Part shown: positions 26,501 to 35,300 of the stretch, in pieces
Layout: the number at the start of each line of letters is the position of its first letter
Position numbering within the stretch: position 1 is the first letter of the stretch
From: Dastarcus helophoroides
Lineage: Eukaryota; Arthropoda; Insecta; Coleoptera; Bothrideridae
NCBI GenBank assembly: GCA_028583605.1
Contig: CM053332.1
Coordinates: 23,870,192 to 23,934,191 of the forward strand
Direction of reading: 5' to 3'
Length of the DNA stretch: 64,000 bases
Notes under the pieces: generated by a model
Seen by the model: the letters and a program-made list of their open reading frames with translations, nothing else
Databases searched by the model: none
What the model was told of the DNA's origin: nothing
Position numbers and translations under genes: made by a program

Positions 26501-27347
26501 CTTCGAATGTTGAAGTTTTTACGGGAGAACCTAAGAACAATCTCGGTGGTTTTTTAGGAGGAGGCCCCTGAGGCAATGGTCTTCTTAAAGCATTCTTAAG
26601 GGTATCTGTTAGGGTAGTTTCTTCACTGCCATTTGAAGATTTTATGTCAGACAATTTTAAAGTGCTTGTATTATAAATATCACAATTAGATGAAGTTCTT
26701 TTACTAATATTTATGTATTCGATATCCGTTAATGGGGCATTTTTTATTCTCAACGATTTAGGAATCGGTTCAGTGTATAGTAAAGCTATGTCGCTTCGTA
26801 ATAAATCATCACCTCTTTGTTTCATAGAATTTCCATTTTGGTCGCTGTTATTATTATTACAACTATTAAACTTATTACGAATATAGGCGAAATCATGAGA
26901 ACTCTTTGACTTAATCAAAATCGGTCTTTTATTATTAAAAATATGACCGGTATCCCCCACAGACTTACTTACACCTTGGTCTTCGATATCACTGGTTTTT
27001 AAGACACTGTTTTCACCATTACACTTGGTATTACCAGAACGAAGCTGATGACTTCTATTTAACACCGAATTTCTCTGCAAAACACCGTTTTTTTCGGCAT
27101 TTTTATCAATTCGAAACGCGGGAGTTCTTTTGATATTTCTTTTAGTAGGATCACTTAGCTGCTTTGCGACAGTCTGATGCGAAACGTTCTTCGTAGCATC
27201 AAATTTAGTTTTGGTTTCTTTCACGTTACTTCTGGCCCCATCTTTCGCCGATGTTTCGCGCGCTGAAGTACTCTGGATTTTCTGGATGTTTTCGAATTTG
27301 CTTTTAATCGATTTTACCCTATTGCAGTTGTCCGGAGGTTTGTACAT
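11543..27347 (-). CDS. DENND2: DENN domain protein 2 (Rab guanine-nucleotide exchange factor), eight coding exons
   Basis: DENND2 proteins activate Rab GTPases (Rab9 in mammals) on endosomal membranes. Minus-strand exons in order: 26025..27347, 18234..18290, 17630..17683, 15618..16067, 14073..14773, 12083..12254, 11799..12026, 11543..11743. All junctions have GT/AG and matching phases, and the total is 3186 bp (1061 aa). The first exon is a disordered, proline-rich N terminus. uDENN runs from TLFFCCLIVEWNKEVRQIKF through FGYCRRVMPEGS. cDENN includes IFASLLLERKVILVS, completed across an 1818 bp intron by LYPFSWPHTFIPILP and SPTPVICGVLS. dDENN follows with VVDLDEGSI and GIRRFLKWFTDTTMFLTFID. 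The last two introns are 55-56 bp, while the two largest are repeat-filled. The start ATG at 27345 is inferred; longer in-frame starts exist. The family call is firm. Confidence 0.92.
12295..12455 (-). repeat. Dispersed repeat, TTACTAATATATAAATGCG family, copy 2
   Basis: Inverted relative of the repeat at 1752: GGACAAACAGACAGACAAAC followed by TTTCGCATTCATATATTAAT and AAGGAT. It lies in the DENND2 intron between the cDENN-coding exons, 40 bp upstream of an exon edge. Confidence 0.55.
12456..14072. other. Intron of DENND2 with a hAT-like end fragment
   Basis: No coding exon was found. At about 13634 the sequence CAGTGGCGGCTGGCGTATAA is a hAT-type terminus shared with 33588 (both continue into a GCAGCACCCCCAGTTT block), so a transposon remnant starts there; its other end was not located. 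The rest is unique-looking AT-rich DNA. Confidence 0.45.
14951..15545 (+). mobile_element. TA-flanked MITE, ~610 bp family, copy 1
   Basis: Begins near ACACATCAGGAAAGTC and ends near CCTTATCTGCATA. Near-complete copies lie at 39776-40386 (minus) and 44338-44949 (plus), and an interrupted one at about 40514-44335. In the better copies the two ends form an imperfect 18 bp inverted repeat (TATACACATCAGGAAAGT against TATACAGATAAGGAAAAT), with TA at the edges as in Tc1/mariner insertions. No ORF of note. Located in a DENND2 intron. Confidence 0.65.
16068..17629. other. DENND2 intron, mostly unannotatable AT-rich DNA
   Basis: No exon or well-defined repeat was found. ACAGGGTGTAACTAACGCCC near 16540 and CACCCTGTATATTAGTAAGG near 16733 look like remnants of transposon ends. 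The intervening and later sequence shows nothing I can support. Confidence 0.35.
18933..19813 (-). mobile_element. hAT-type MITE, GGCGGCTGGT family, copy 1
   Basis: An 881 bp element flanked by GCGAAATG / GCGAAATA (18925-18932 and 19814-19821), an 8 bp duplication with one mismatch. The left end is CAGAGGCGAGTGGTGAATTT and the right end is ACCAGCCGCCACTA. It is an inverted copy of 49949-50851, sharing the GCGCGCGCTC/TTGCGCTCTT block at one end and TTGACAGGGGGTGCG-like sequence at the other. No transposase. It lies in the largest DENND2 intron. Confidence 0.75.
20080..20920 (+). repeat. Dispersed ~830 bp repeat B, copy 1
   Basis: An inverted copy lies at about 36035-36840. Shared landmarks are GGCTGCCTGAGTGAAGGACT, CCTTTTGCCACCCCACTGTG, an A-rich GAAATTT segment, a GAATCAGGGGAGAGCAAACG block with GCCCTATTCTAGTTAAC, a purine run, and AGGTGCGCTATCAATGGACC. 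The copies are 16 kb apart, in different genes. It looks like an older transposon with satellite-like interior; class unknown. Confidence 0.65.
21000..21470 (+). repeat. Degenerate tandem repeat, about four ~130 bp units
   Basis: Successive units share TATCGATTTCGATaaaACTTGGTAA followed by a T-run and a GAGATAAAAATT-like complement: CTATCGATTTCGATAAAACT near 21151, GTATCGATTTCGATGCAATT near 21269 and TTATCGATTCCGACAAAATT near 21407, with a weaker one near 21020. Spacing is about 118-138 bp. Located in the large DENND2 intron. Confidence 0.5.
21600..24720 (+). repeat. Satellite-like degenerate repeat, T-rich strand up
   Basis: A long run of imperfect words such as TTTTTCTCAAAATTTCGACT and GAAATTTTGATTTTT. 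The pyrimidine-rich strand is the plus strand throughout. It is interrupted near 23470-23860 by less repetitive DNA (including the pair GACACGCTGCGCGTGTTT / GACACGCTAGGCGTGTTC at 23488-23541) and near 24075-24250 by copy 3 of the TTACTAATATATAAATGCG repeat. The ORFs in it are phenylalanine- or lysine-rich products of composition. Confidence 0.65.
24075..24250 (-). repeat. Dispersed repeat, TTACTAATATATAAATGCG family, copy 3
   Basis: GGACAAACAGACAGACAAAC followed by TTTCGCATTTATATATTAGT and AAGGAT, preceded by a CGAGAGTAGAAAATCGAGAA block. This is the closest inverted match to the copy at 1752-1965. Confidence 0.6.
24735..25110. mobile_element. Penelope-like terminal repeat fold-back, copy with three ribozyme motifs
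   Basis: Starts GGTGGAACGGACTGGTCCTT. An antisense arm carries one hammerhead-like motif (24816-24864, minus). Two sense arms follow with motifs near 24866-24908 and 24998-25050; in both, the core CTGAAGA has become CTCAAGA, so they are probably inactive. Conserved flanks are AACGCGTTAGAGCAAC and TTGTTGTGTTTTTTAA. Located in the large DENND2 intron. Confidence 0.75.
24816..24864 (-). ncRNA. Hammerhead-ribozyme-like motif (Penelope type)
   Basis: The minus strand reads CTGAAGA, then a six-pair stem II (GATAGC-TTG-GCTGTC, one G-U pair), then GAAA, then ACGCGT-T and AGAG. The AGAG can pair with CUCU just 5' of the core (stem I). ACGCGU is self-complementary, giving a loopless stem III as in the minimal, dimer-forming ribozymes reported for Penelope-like elements. 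One extra U sits between the core and stem II. Confidence 0.5.
25111..25950 (+). repeat. Satellite-like degenerate repeat, T-rich strand up
   Basis: Continuation of the AAATTTCGAC-type repeat (for example TTTTTTTCGATATTAAGAG, TTTTCGATATTTCGAGTT at 25615-25670). It runs to within about 75 bp of the 3' edge of the large DENND2 coding exon. Confidence 0.6.
26025..27347 (-). CDS. DENND2: DENND2 N-terminal coding exon (component of the DENND2 gene)
   Basis: Encodes the first 441 aa of the DENND2 protein in one exon. The 3' edge is TATTACATG|GTAAGT, phase 0, so LYYM joins SSPVLCSEERP of the next exon. Composition is low-complexity Ser/Asn/Lys-rich, with PQGPPPKKPPRLF, LPPTPDRKTH and NEPVYAEPFHH. 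DENND2 proteins typically have such a disordered proline-rich N terminus ahead of the DENN module, where SH3 or other partners could bind (inference). The preferred start, MYKPPDNCNRVKSIKSKF, is preceded by in-frame sequence up to 27443. A splice acceptor (TCTTCATTTCAG) at 27468-27479 suggests that a non-coding exon is joined upstream. Confidence 0.85.
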
Positions 27348-27560
27348 TTTACCCGCCGGAACGGTCTTACATCTTGGATAGATATTGAAAAGCAGGATGC
27401 GTTTAATTATGATTGTTAGTACGGTTGATGGCAAGTGGAGCAACAGGTAGCACAGTTATTGGAAATCTGAAATGAAGACTTACGTGTGAAAAGCGAAAAC
27501 GACGGCGTTTCGTTTACACCATTTAAAACTAACTTACCTTAATTTATAGCGGCGGGTGAG
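27348..27560 (-). other. Probable 5' UTR and first exon region of DENND2
   Basis: An acceptor-like TTCATTTCAG precedes ATTTCCAATAACTGTG (minus strand, about 27467), and donor-like sequences CACAC|GTAAGT (about 27482) and AAG|GTAAGT (about 27538) lie further upstream. This supports at least one short non-coding leader exon. The transcription start was not resolved. Confidence 0.4.
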
Positions 27561-27803
27561 TAATATCGGAGTTAATTAAGAAATTCCAGGAATTAATCAA
27601 ACAGTTGACATTTCTTCTGCAGTCAACTTTGTTGGCCCTAGAACTAACACGATCGAATTGACCGAAGACCGAACGAAATGACAAACGAATGGAATTAATG
27701 CCGAATGAAAACACAACACTGACTTCGACGGTACACTTTTAAAAAAACAACTATTGCGACAACTTTATATTAACACTCCTGTACGTAAATTTGCCTACTT
27801 TAC

Positions 27804-27998
27804 GGTGCGTTTATACTTGGCATTTTATTCCGTACATTTCTCTTTGATATATTTTCTATCAAACGTAAGTGTTAACTATCCTGAGGGAAGCTATCTCCTC
27901 CCAGCTGTGTAGATAAGTCTTGGATAGCTTTTCTCAGGATAGTTGACACTTATGTCAGAGAGTAATGTACGGAATAAAGTGTCTTATCTAAACGCACC
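27804..27998. mobile_element. Hairpin MITE, 195 bp, upstream of DENND2
   Basis: Starts GGTGCGTTTATACTTGGCAT and ends TTATCTAAACGCACC. The two ~90 bp halves are imperfect inverted repeats (ATTCCGTACATT against AATGTACGGAAT, AACTATCCTGAG against CTCAGGATAGTT), so the whole element can fold into a hairpin. No coding content. It lies about 250 bp upstream of the probable DENND2 leader exon. Confidence 0.7.
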
Positions 27999-28116
27999 CT
28001 TACGTTTGATTCATAGAGAAATATCAACAAAAAGTTTCCCATCTACTGCGCTACTGTCATTTTGTTGGCATGTTCACGTATGTGTCTTACTTGATTCATA
28101 CTCGCCAAAATGACAT

Positions 28117-28240
28117 TTGACTAGGATGCGCATCGATTAGCCAAACATCGATGATAACATCAAAAAAACAATCAATGTTAACGATATATCGTAATGAAAA
28201 CATCGATGTTTTTATAACATCGATACTCTATGTGCATGCC
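28117..28240. repeat. CATCGATG-box element fragment
   Basis: Bounded by TTTGACTAGGATGCGCATCG and ATGTGCATGCCTAGTCAAA, with several AACATCGATG boxes between. Related to the hAT MITE at 6625-7295. A similar cluster lies at 28915-29045, ending GATGCGCATCTCTA. No flanking duplication is evident. Confidence 0.5.
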
Positions 28241-28914
28241 TAGTCAAAGGGCAATGGTTGTAGTGTTTGTATCTATTAAAATGTAGATCATAGAGGTGTG
28301 GATAAACTTTTAATTTAAAATAGGGAGTTCTATAAGAAGGAGATGAATCGGTAATGTAATTTCTCGAATAAAAATGGGATTGATTTCCACCCACTGACAT
28401 CAGCGGCCTCTGTTATGTATTACCCGCAAGTATTGTGCGAAAACTGTAAAATGAGGGCTTAAATTGAACCTACGATCACATCACTGTCGTGTTAACCTTT
28501 TTTTGGGCTTTTCCTAAGAAAGCGTGTCTAGAACATCCTTTATTCATCTTTTAGTCAGAGAGGAGCTGAAGTTAAAACTACTTCAAATAGAACTTTGTGG
28601 TGTATATATTTGCGGATTAAGAGATGGCGCTGCGAACAGTGGAAGGTTTTCAATCCCATTTTCAAAGTCCGGCGTAACACAACCTTACTTCTAGATAACC
28701 ATAATTTAAAAATATTAGCGAATTAAACATTTAGTCAAATATCTGGTAAAGGTAATGCCATTACCATTAGATGGCGCTCGAAAATTAGATTAATTAAGAT
28801 TTACCCAAGTAAATTAATTAGTTCTCAGTTTAAATAATAAGATAGAGACAAAAGTTTCAAGTAGATTTTTCTAACGCAAATAGTTACTTTTCATAAGAAT
28901 GCTTTCAAAAATAG
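28241..28914. other. Intergenic, nothing recognised
   Basis: No ORF with protein-like composition, RNA gene or repeat could be supported between the two CATCGATG clusters. Confidence 0.3.
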
Positions 28915-29045
28915 AAACAATATAAAAAATCGATTGGATCAACATCGATGTCATGAAAACATCGACAAGACATCGATGTCAAAACATAGATATTTTTAGC
29001 GTAACATCGATGTTTCTAAATTATCGACATTTGATGCGCATCTCT
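28915..29045. repeat. CATCGATG-box element fragment
   Basis: Five or more ACATCGATGT-type boxes with short A/T spacers, ending TTGATGCGCATCTCTA. A decayed relative of the CATCGATG hAT family. Confidence 0.5.
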
Positions 29046-29264
29046 AAATTTGAAATAAAAATTCTGCAGTATTTTCAGGAATAAGTGAGATCCATCCACA
29101 TTTGCTTTTTTAGGCGTTTCGAAAGTAAGAATTAGTCTCTGGTAAGAATTAACAATAAAAGATTTTTCATCAATTGTAAAATCAAATCAATAAAATATTT
29201 TTTAAGGTTATGTTTATTTAATTGTCTGTTTTAAATACTGATCAAGTAAAGAACATACGTAAAC

Positions 29265-29456
29265 ATGACAGACAATGGCAGCAACACACTAGATGGGAAA
29301 ACTTGTAGACATGGTAGTATTCCACACGCACATTTATTTAATACTTCTACATTGCCAGCTCCCTATTCTTTTCATAAGCGAAAGCTGTCTTCATTCGACA
29401 AGGATAGTCTCCGGGACCACAGAAGATATATTAAAACCGGGACCGGCAAGTTTGGA
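29265..29456 (+). other. Unassigned ORF, possible first exon truncated by a transposon
   Basis: Starts MTDNGSNTLDGKTCRHG and continues to KTGTGKFG, where the TIR of a transposon (GAGACTACATG) begins; the rest of the 90 aa ORF (to 29537) is transposon sequence. The 64 host-derived residues have a mixed, non-repetitive composition unlike the satellite ORFs, and the ORF is divergent from DENND2, where a head-to-head gene could sit. I do not recognise the protein. It may be an exon remnant or chance. No splice donor stands out, although ACCG|GCAAGT at its end would fit a GC donor. Confidence 0.25.
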
Positions 29457-30780
29457 GACTACATGAAAAACTACACCAGACGTCAGCGTTGTCACCCAAA
29501 ATTTTTGGTTCCTTACCAAAATTGGGTGCGAAAATGAACATTGGCATCCGTGGCTGTCATCCGTAATGTCAATTCATCTAAACACAATTATCTGTTTGCA
29601 TATATGTAATACTTATATGTCTGTTTGTGTTGGCAGGTGACATATTTTTTACTATAGCAGAGTTTTACGACAGTTTGACTTTTGGAAAACACATGCTAAC
29701 AATGACAAGGAATTAAGAAGCAGATATTTGTCAACAGTGAAGGAAATGACACTGGTCGAGAACCGTCAGGTTGCAGTATTTGTGAATCAAATTTTGAAAG
29801 ATGCATGAAAAATTAAAATGCCACAATGTGAAACAACGGATTTGGTTATGGAATAAAATTGGAGTTTAGAAAAAATTATGTGGGATTGTATTTTGAAATC
29901 TTAAAATGGTATAATAACAAAAATAAAGGGGTAGGGGGCCATGTAATAAGACTAACACTGTACAACTGCAAGGTGACATTCAGCAATTGCATTTATGGTT
30001 GTATTTATTTGGTTTAATAATTTTAAAAAAACTCAATATAATTTGAATTTTATTCCACAGGTTCAATTACTGCCTATAAGAAGAATCTGCAAGAAACTTA
30101 TGGGAGTTTTAAATGCATAAAAACAATAAAAATTACAATTTACGTTATAATATACAGTTGGTATTCTTTTACACTGTTTATATCGATTTGATTTTGACCC
30201 GTTTCAATGTTTATGTTCTCTCTGAGCATATCAAAATGTCAATTTGTTTGGATTAAATTGATAAATAATCAGTTGAAAACAAAACTTCCTTTATTAATGC
30301 ATATTTAGTTCACCACATGAAAATATTCCTACTTTTCAATTTTTTTTAGAAGTTCCTGGTTTATGGCGGCTAACTATTGAAAAGGGCAATGCGGGACATT
30401 TATTTTTGTCGAGCAAAAAAAAGAAGGTCATCACCTTCTGTTTCTCTCATAGCTTAAAATGAAAACAAAAACAAACCTAAATATATGTCATTCCGCTATA
30501 TATGTTTGAAATATAGTCGGTTCAAGGGTGTGACGTATAGCATTTGATTCATACTTGCTTAGTAGTTCGTTTTTTGTGCTGCATTGGCATTGGATTTGGT
30601 AGTTAGTGATTTGAAAATCTACGAATGAATTTAATATTTAAGAATGCGGGACATCCGGCACGCATAAGACGTTTTGCGGGGCTCTTTTAGTAATTTTTTC
30701 TGTGCAGGACCGTAACCGCAGAACGCGGGATGGTTAGCCGCCTTATCCTGGTTTATTTTTCCTTTGATCATCCTTAGTTT
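29457..30780. mobile_element. Second, 3'-truncated copy of the TIR transposon
   Basis: Left TIR GAGACTACATGAAAAACTAC, then collinear with 3499-4430 (landmarks: CCGTTTCAATGT, GTTCTCTCTGAGCATA, AAGTTCCTGGTTTA, TTTGATCATCCTT). Similarity ends near 30775, so the right half and right TIR are missing. A separate MITE (30365-30742) has inserted into it. Confidence 0.7.
30365..30742. mobile_element. MITE with GGCGGCTAAC ends, 378 bp, nested
   Basis: Perfect 10 bp terminal inverted repeat: GGCGGCTAAC on the left, GTTAGCCGCC on the right. CCTGGTTTAT occurs immediately before it (30355-30364) and again four bases after it (30747-30756). The host transposon copy at 4404 shows the uninterrupted sequence, proving insertion. 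A 73 aa minus ORF overlaps it but looks incidental. Confidence 0.7.
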
Positions 30781-31840
30781 GGCGCAAATGTCAGTTCGAA
30801 TTGTGACATAGAACATGGTAGAAGTTATACCATGACACAGTATAAATTCCATCCACTATAAATTTTTGAACGCAACTTAAAGTGTATAAAGTCTATGCCT
30901 GTTAGAAAAAATTGAAAAAGCATTGCTAGATTTTCTGAATTTTCTTCAATATGGAGAATTTTATCTTCTATTGAGTAATTTAAATAGGAATATTTTAAGA
31001 AAATGGTTGAGATATAAAGAAAAATATATTCGAAATTTTGTCATCTTTGAGAGGATTCTGTGCTGTGTAAATTTTAATTCAAAATTTTCGCAAACCTATG
31101 AATTTTTGTTGTCCATTTCGCCTTCTATTAAATTAAATTTTTAGCTTAAAGTTATTTTGATCTGCGATAATGTTTGTTTTTGCAATTTCGATGTTAATTG
31201 GAGTATTTCATATTTCTTCGAAATTTCAAATTTGGATTTTGTTCCTGTACAATTTGATTTTTTTTACTTTTTTTTCAACAAATCTACTGTAACTTAAAAT
31301 GTCGAGGAAAAACACCGTTTCAGAATTTTGTTAATCCCCATTTTTGCCTAAACTCTTTTTTCCAAAAATGCTTGTCAGAAATTTAGACTTTTTCTCGAAA
31401 TTTTAGATGTAGTTAAAATCAATTTGTACGAATTTCGATATCTTTGTTATAAATTTTGGTTTTTAGTAATGTTTGTATATTTACAGAAGAGGGTATGAAC
31501 GATTTTGAAACTAAAACAGAATAGCAGTTTGTACATGTCGATATTGCAGGAAAATGAAGTTTGATCGAAGCCTTAGGCACATGAGAATTGAGATTGACTT
31601 TTGTCAAAGTGGATTTTTTTGTGGATAACTTTAAACCCAAACTTTTCACCTGGATTTAAACCATGTTTCAATGTTTTTTGTAATTATAATCGAGACGATT
31701 TCAAGGTTTCAGCCGAGACTTTGACACTAAAGTTGAAATATTGAGTTTGTTACAATGTTTCGATATCTGGAATTTGATTTTGTAAATCTCGTTTGTTTTT
31801 TTGAAAGTCCCCTACGATAGGGGGTGAAAAACAATCCAAT
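30781..31840. other. Intergenic, AT-rich degenerate repeat and unassigned DNA
   Basis: 30900-31400 is degenerate T-rich GAAATTT-type sequence. 31420-31840 is more complex; a 76 aa minus ORF (31419..31649, SLGLKLSTKKSTLTKVNLNS) has no recognisable relative and may be transposon debris next to the Penelope repeat. Confidence 0.35.
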
Positions 31841-31898
31841 CGTTTGAAACACAGAACTTGTCCCCTGAAACCAAGAAAAATTAAAAAACACAACAAAG

Positions 31899-31940
31899 GT
31901 TGCTCTAACGCGTTTCGACAGCCAAGCTGTCATCTTCAGG
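31899..31940 (-). ncRNA. Hammerhead-ribozyme-like motif (Penelope type), left arm
   Basis: Complementary orientation of the motif at 31944-31993: CTGAAGA, GACAGC-TTG-GCTGTC, GAAA, ACGCGTT, AGAGC all present. The 5' strand of stem I is TAAC rather than CTCT, so stem I is weaker than in the sense copy. Confidence 0.45.
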
Positions 31941-31943
31941 TTA

Positions 31944-31993
31944 GTTTCTCTCTGAAGATGACAGCTTGGCTGTCGAAACGCGTTAGAGCAACC
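31944..31993 (+). ncRNA. Hammerhead-ribozyme-like motif (Penelope type), right arm
   Basis: Core CTGAAGA (31952-31958), one extra T, perfect stem II GACAGC-TTG-GCTGTC (31960-31974), GAAA (31975-31978). Stem III would be the self-complementary ACGCGT (31978-31983), the predicted cleavage triplet is GTT (31982-31984), and AGAG (31985-31988) pairs with CTCT (31948-31951) as stem I. The minimal stem III implies dimer action. This matches the architecture described for ribozymes in Penelope-like elements. Activity is unproven. Confidence 0.6.
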
Positions 31994-32209
31994 TTTGTTG
32001 TGTTTTTTAATTTTTCTTGGTTTCAGGGGACAAGTTCTGTGTTTCAATTTTTGAAGATAACCAAGGACCAGTCCGTTCCATCAAAATCCAATCGTAACAG
32101 AAGTATATCTTTTATTTTTCTAACGCACTTCCAGAGTCTGCCAACAATTAAGCTTTGTAAAAATGTAGTATTGAAATAAAATTATAATAAAAGCTTCAAA
32201 ATGTGAATA

Positions 32210-32215
32210 TTTATT
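32210..32215 (-). other. Poly(A) signal of CREBL2
   Basis: AATAAA on the minus strand, about 105 bp downstream of the CREBL2 stop. Confidence 0.45.
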
Positions 32216-32319
32216 CATAGATATACTTTGAATTATGTACTAAAAGGTAATTAAAAATCATATGTACAAGTTAACTTAAGAATCAGAGGTACAGCATATT
32301 ATATCACAATAAGAAGAAA

Positions 32320-35300
32320 TCACTGCTCTTGTTTAAGGGCCCCCAATTCTTCCATTACCGCTTGCATACCTTCCGGAATTCGACCTTCATCAATTTCCTT
32401 GGCCCACGAATGATACTGTAAAAGGTAATATTATCACTGTAAAAATTGCCAGTTTCTTATTTAATTGATGCCTTTACAGTTACCTTTTCAAATTCTTTTC
32501 TCAAAGCAAAGACGGCCTTCTCTCGATCAGCGACCAATTCTTCGAGATACTGGTATCTTAGTTTTTTCCTGGCTCTACATTCTCGGGCACTTTGACGACT
32601 GCGTTCTGAAACAATCCGATAAATGTAATACATCAGAGGCGAATATGGCGGTTTCCTAATTACCTAGTTTGGCTCTCATGTCAACTTTATCAGCAGATTT
32701 TCTGCCGGGCTTACGTCCCCGCTTGCCTGATTCCTTACGATGAGGGCCCTCCTTAAAAACAAAAATATGTAATCAAAAATTATTTTTCTAAATACAATAT
32801 AAACATAATTTGTGGTAATTTTATGTCATTTAATTTCGTACATGGTTTTTTTTAATTCTTTTAAAATAAAAATTAGTTTTGTGTTTTTCGCCTTATAATT
32901 AGGCTTACCACAGAATGTTATTCTAGAATTTTGGCCAATCAACAAATACTCTCGATACAGTCGAGCCCCGTAGTACCATTTTCCTTTGGTTATAAAAATT
33001 TTCATTCGGGGCATTGGTTTTGAAAACCCGACATGACGCTTGCTTTTAATTTAATAAAACTAAGAATCTATATTAAATAAATTAGAATAAGATTTTTCTC
33101 GTTTGAAAGTAACGACAAGGATACCGCATTAGCACGACGATCGAGTAATCACTGCATACCTATTTATTATACCAATTTGTTATCTGTTACGGTAGGTAAA
33201 GACCGAAGGTTACAACAAAAGCAAAACTATTATTAATTGCGCACCAATGTTGGAAATTGTTGCAGGCTATAAATAAACGCGTAAATCTGCGTTAAAACGT
33301 TCGAAATATTAATATTTGTAAGTTTTTGTACAAAAGCCTTTAATATTATTAATAGTTTAATAATATAAATTACAACTTAATGTAAATAATTTTATGGGTT
33401 GGGTCATTGATCATATTTCTAGTCGTATCGGCATAGTAACAATGTTGTAAAATGAATCCTCTAATAAATTTTCCATTTCAAAACATGCATATTCACTGTT
33501 ATTTGAAAGGCGGAGACAACCGGAGATTACCCGTGAAAGTATACACTAAACATACACAGAACAGACCATAAGTAATGGTATACACGGTGGCGGCTGGCGC
33601 ATAGGCACTATGGAACTGCAGCACCCCCAGTTTCCACATGAAATTATTGATAACATTTAATGTAATGACTTTTTTCAAAATTTTAACTTTTTGATAATTT
33701 CGAGTTTTTTCTAAAGTTTGGCTTTCTTGAAGAAAATTTTAAATTGTTTTTGAAAATTTACCCTTTTTTTTTCAAATTTAAGCTCTACTTGAACCGTTTT
33801 TGATAACGTCGAGTTTTTTATCAATTTTTTGTTTTCAATATTTTAGCTTCTTTTCGAAAGTTAACTTTTTAGAAATTTGGAACTTTACTTAAAAATTTCG
33901 GCATTTATCAAAATGTTTTTTTTTTAATTCCGATTTTTGAAAGCTTTGACTTTTCCGAACATTTCTTCTTTTTTTGATTATGGCGATTAAAAATTGCGAC
34001 CTTTCAAATTTAAGATGTTTACGAAAGATTCCGTTTTTTTAATTTTCTCAAACTTCCATTCTTTGAAAATTCTTGATCATATTTGAAAAATATCGAGTTT
34101 TTTAAAAACTCAGCTTTACCCTTTACGAAGGGTAGACTACTTGCGAGTAGTTGACTTTACTATTTCCTCTTTTTGAAATATGCTCGGAAGTGACTAGCCG
34201 TATTATGAATATACGAAAAATATATATAGTCTAACTGAAATGTGTAGTCTCATTCGAGTCATCCAATCGCTGACAAAAACGCTTGTCGGTGACAATTCGC
34301 CTTTCTTCCCGAAATTTTCTTTAAAAATTGGCCCATTTTCCAAAATTTTGACAGAATGTGGCTGTTGGAAATTTCGAATTGTTATTAATGTTAATTTTTT
34401 TTTATTTCGACTTTCTTCTGGAAACTATTCTCAAAATGTTGATCTTTTTCTCGAAATTTTGATTTTCTTTCAAAATTTGTTAGTGTTTTCGAAATTTTAG
34501 ATTTTTACCTCGAAAATCGGCTTTTTCTCGAAATTTCGATATTTTTCAAGTTTTCCCAAAATGTGAGGTTTTTTATTTTAAATTTGATTTTTATCATCTT
34601 TTCCTAAATAACGACTTTATATTCAACATTTTATTTTCTCTTCTCAAAAACTGGACCGTATTGGAATTTTTAAATATTTTATAGAAATTACAAGTTTTTT
34701 TCTCAAAATTTTGACGGTCCGTAAATTTTAACCTGTTTCTCAGAATTCGTCGTCTTATTCTCGAAGTTTTGACTTATGTTTTTGAAAATTTCTACTTCAA
34801 ATTAAACTCTTTTGTTTATTTATTTATTTTTGGTGGAACGGACTGGTCCCTGATTGATTTAAAATTCGACTTTTTCTCAAAATTCGTCAATTTTTTAATG
34901 AAAAAACAAAAATGTTGAGAATAATATTTTTACGAAATTTATAAAACAAGATTTTTTGTAAATTTCGAGTTATTCTGAAAATTGCGAATTTTCTCATAAA
35001 TTTCTCCAATTGCCAGTGAAAAAGCTAACATTCGCATCTTATTCGCGAATGTTCGAGACGAGTATTCGCATTCGCATTCGCATTCACGAATGTGGGAAAA
35101 ACAACATTCATTACATCCCCACTACACACAACTACAATAAAATAACAGTACATAAAGAACCCAACTGTCGAAAAAAAAAAGTTTTGCAAAAAAAAAACCG
35201 ATATTTAAAAAAAGTTAAAATTTTAACTCAAAATTTTGAGTTCAAGAGTTGAAATTTAAAAAAAAAGCAAACTTTCTACTAGCGATGAAACGAACAAAGA

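Larger units (their letters stand above)
31843..32088. mobile_element. Penelope-like terminal repeat fold-back, best-preserved copy
   Basis: Two ~100 bp arms in inverted orientation. The left arm runs GAAACACAGAACTTGTCCCC to CAGCCAAGCTGTCATC. The right arm is its complement, ending TCAGGGGACAAGTTCTGTGT and GACCAGTCCGTTCCATC. Because the arms are nearly perfect complements, both strands translate to the same spurious ORF (31727..32047 minus, 31844..32179 plus). Each arm has a hammerhead-like motif. It lies just 3' of the CREBL2 gene, tail side. Confidence 0.8.

Noticed and set aside
31727..32179. Two ORFs of about 110 aa on opposite strands with identical first 30 residues
   Set aside because: They are produced by the near-perfect inverted arms of the Penelope-like repeat; the shared peptide is the same DNA read from both sides, not a protein family.
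32826..33014. 62 aa minus ORF upstream of the CREBL2 bZIP exons as exon 1
   Set aside because: A donor-like GTAAGC is present, but the sequence has no CREBL2 character. The exons at 39676 and 45441 fit phase and expected protein length better.
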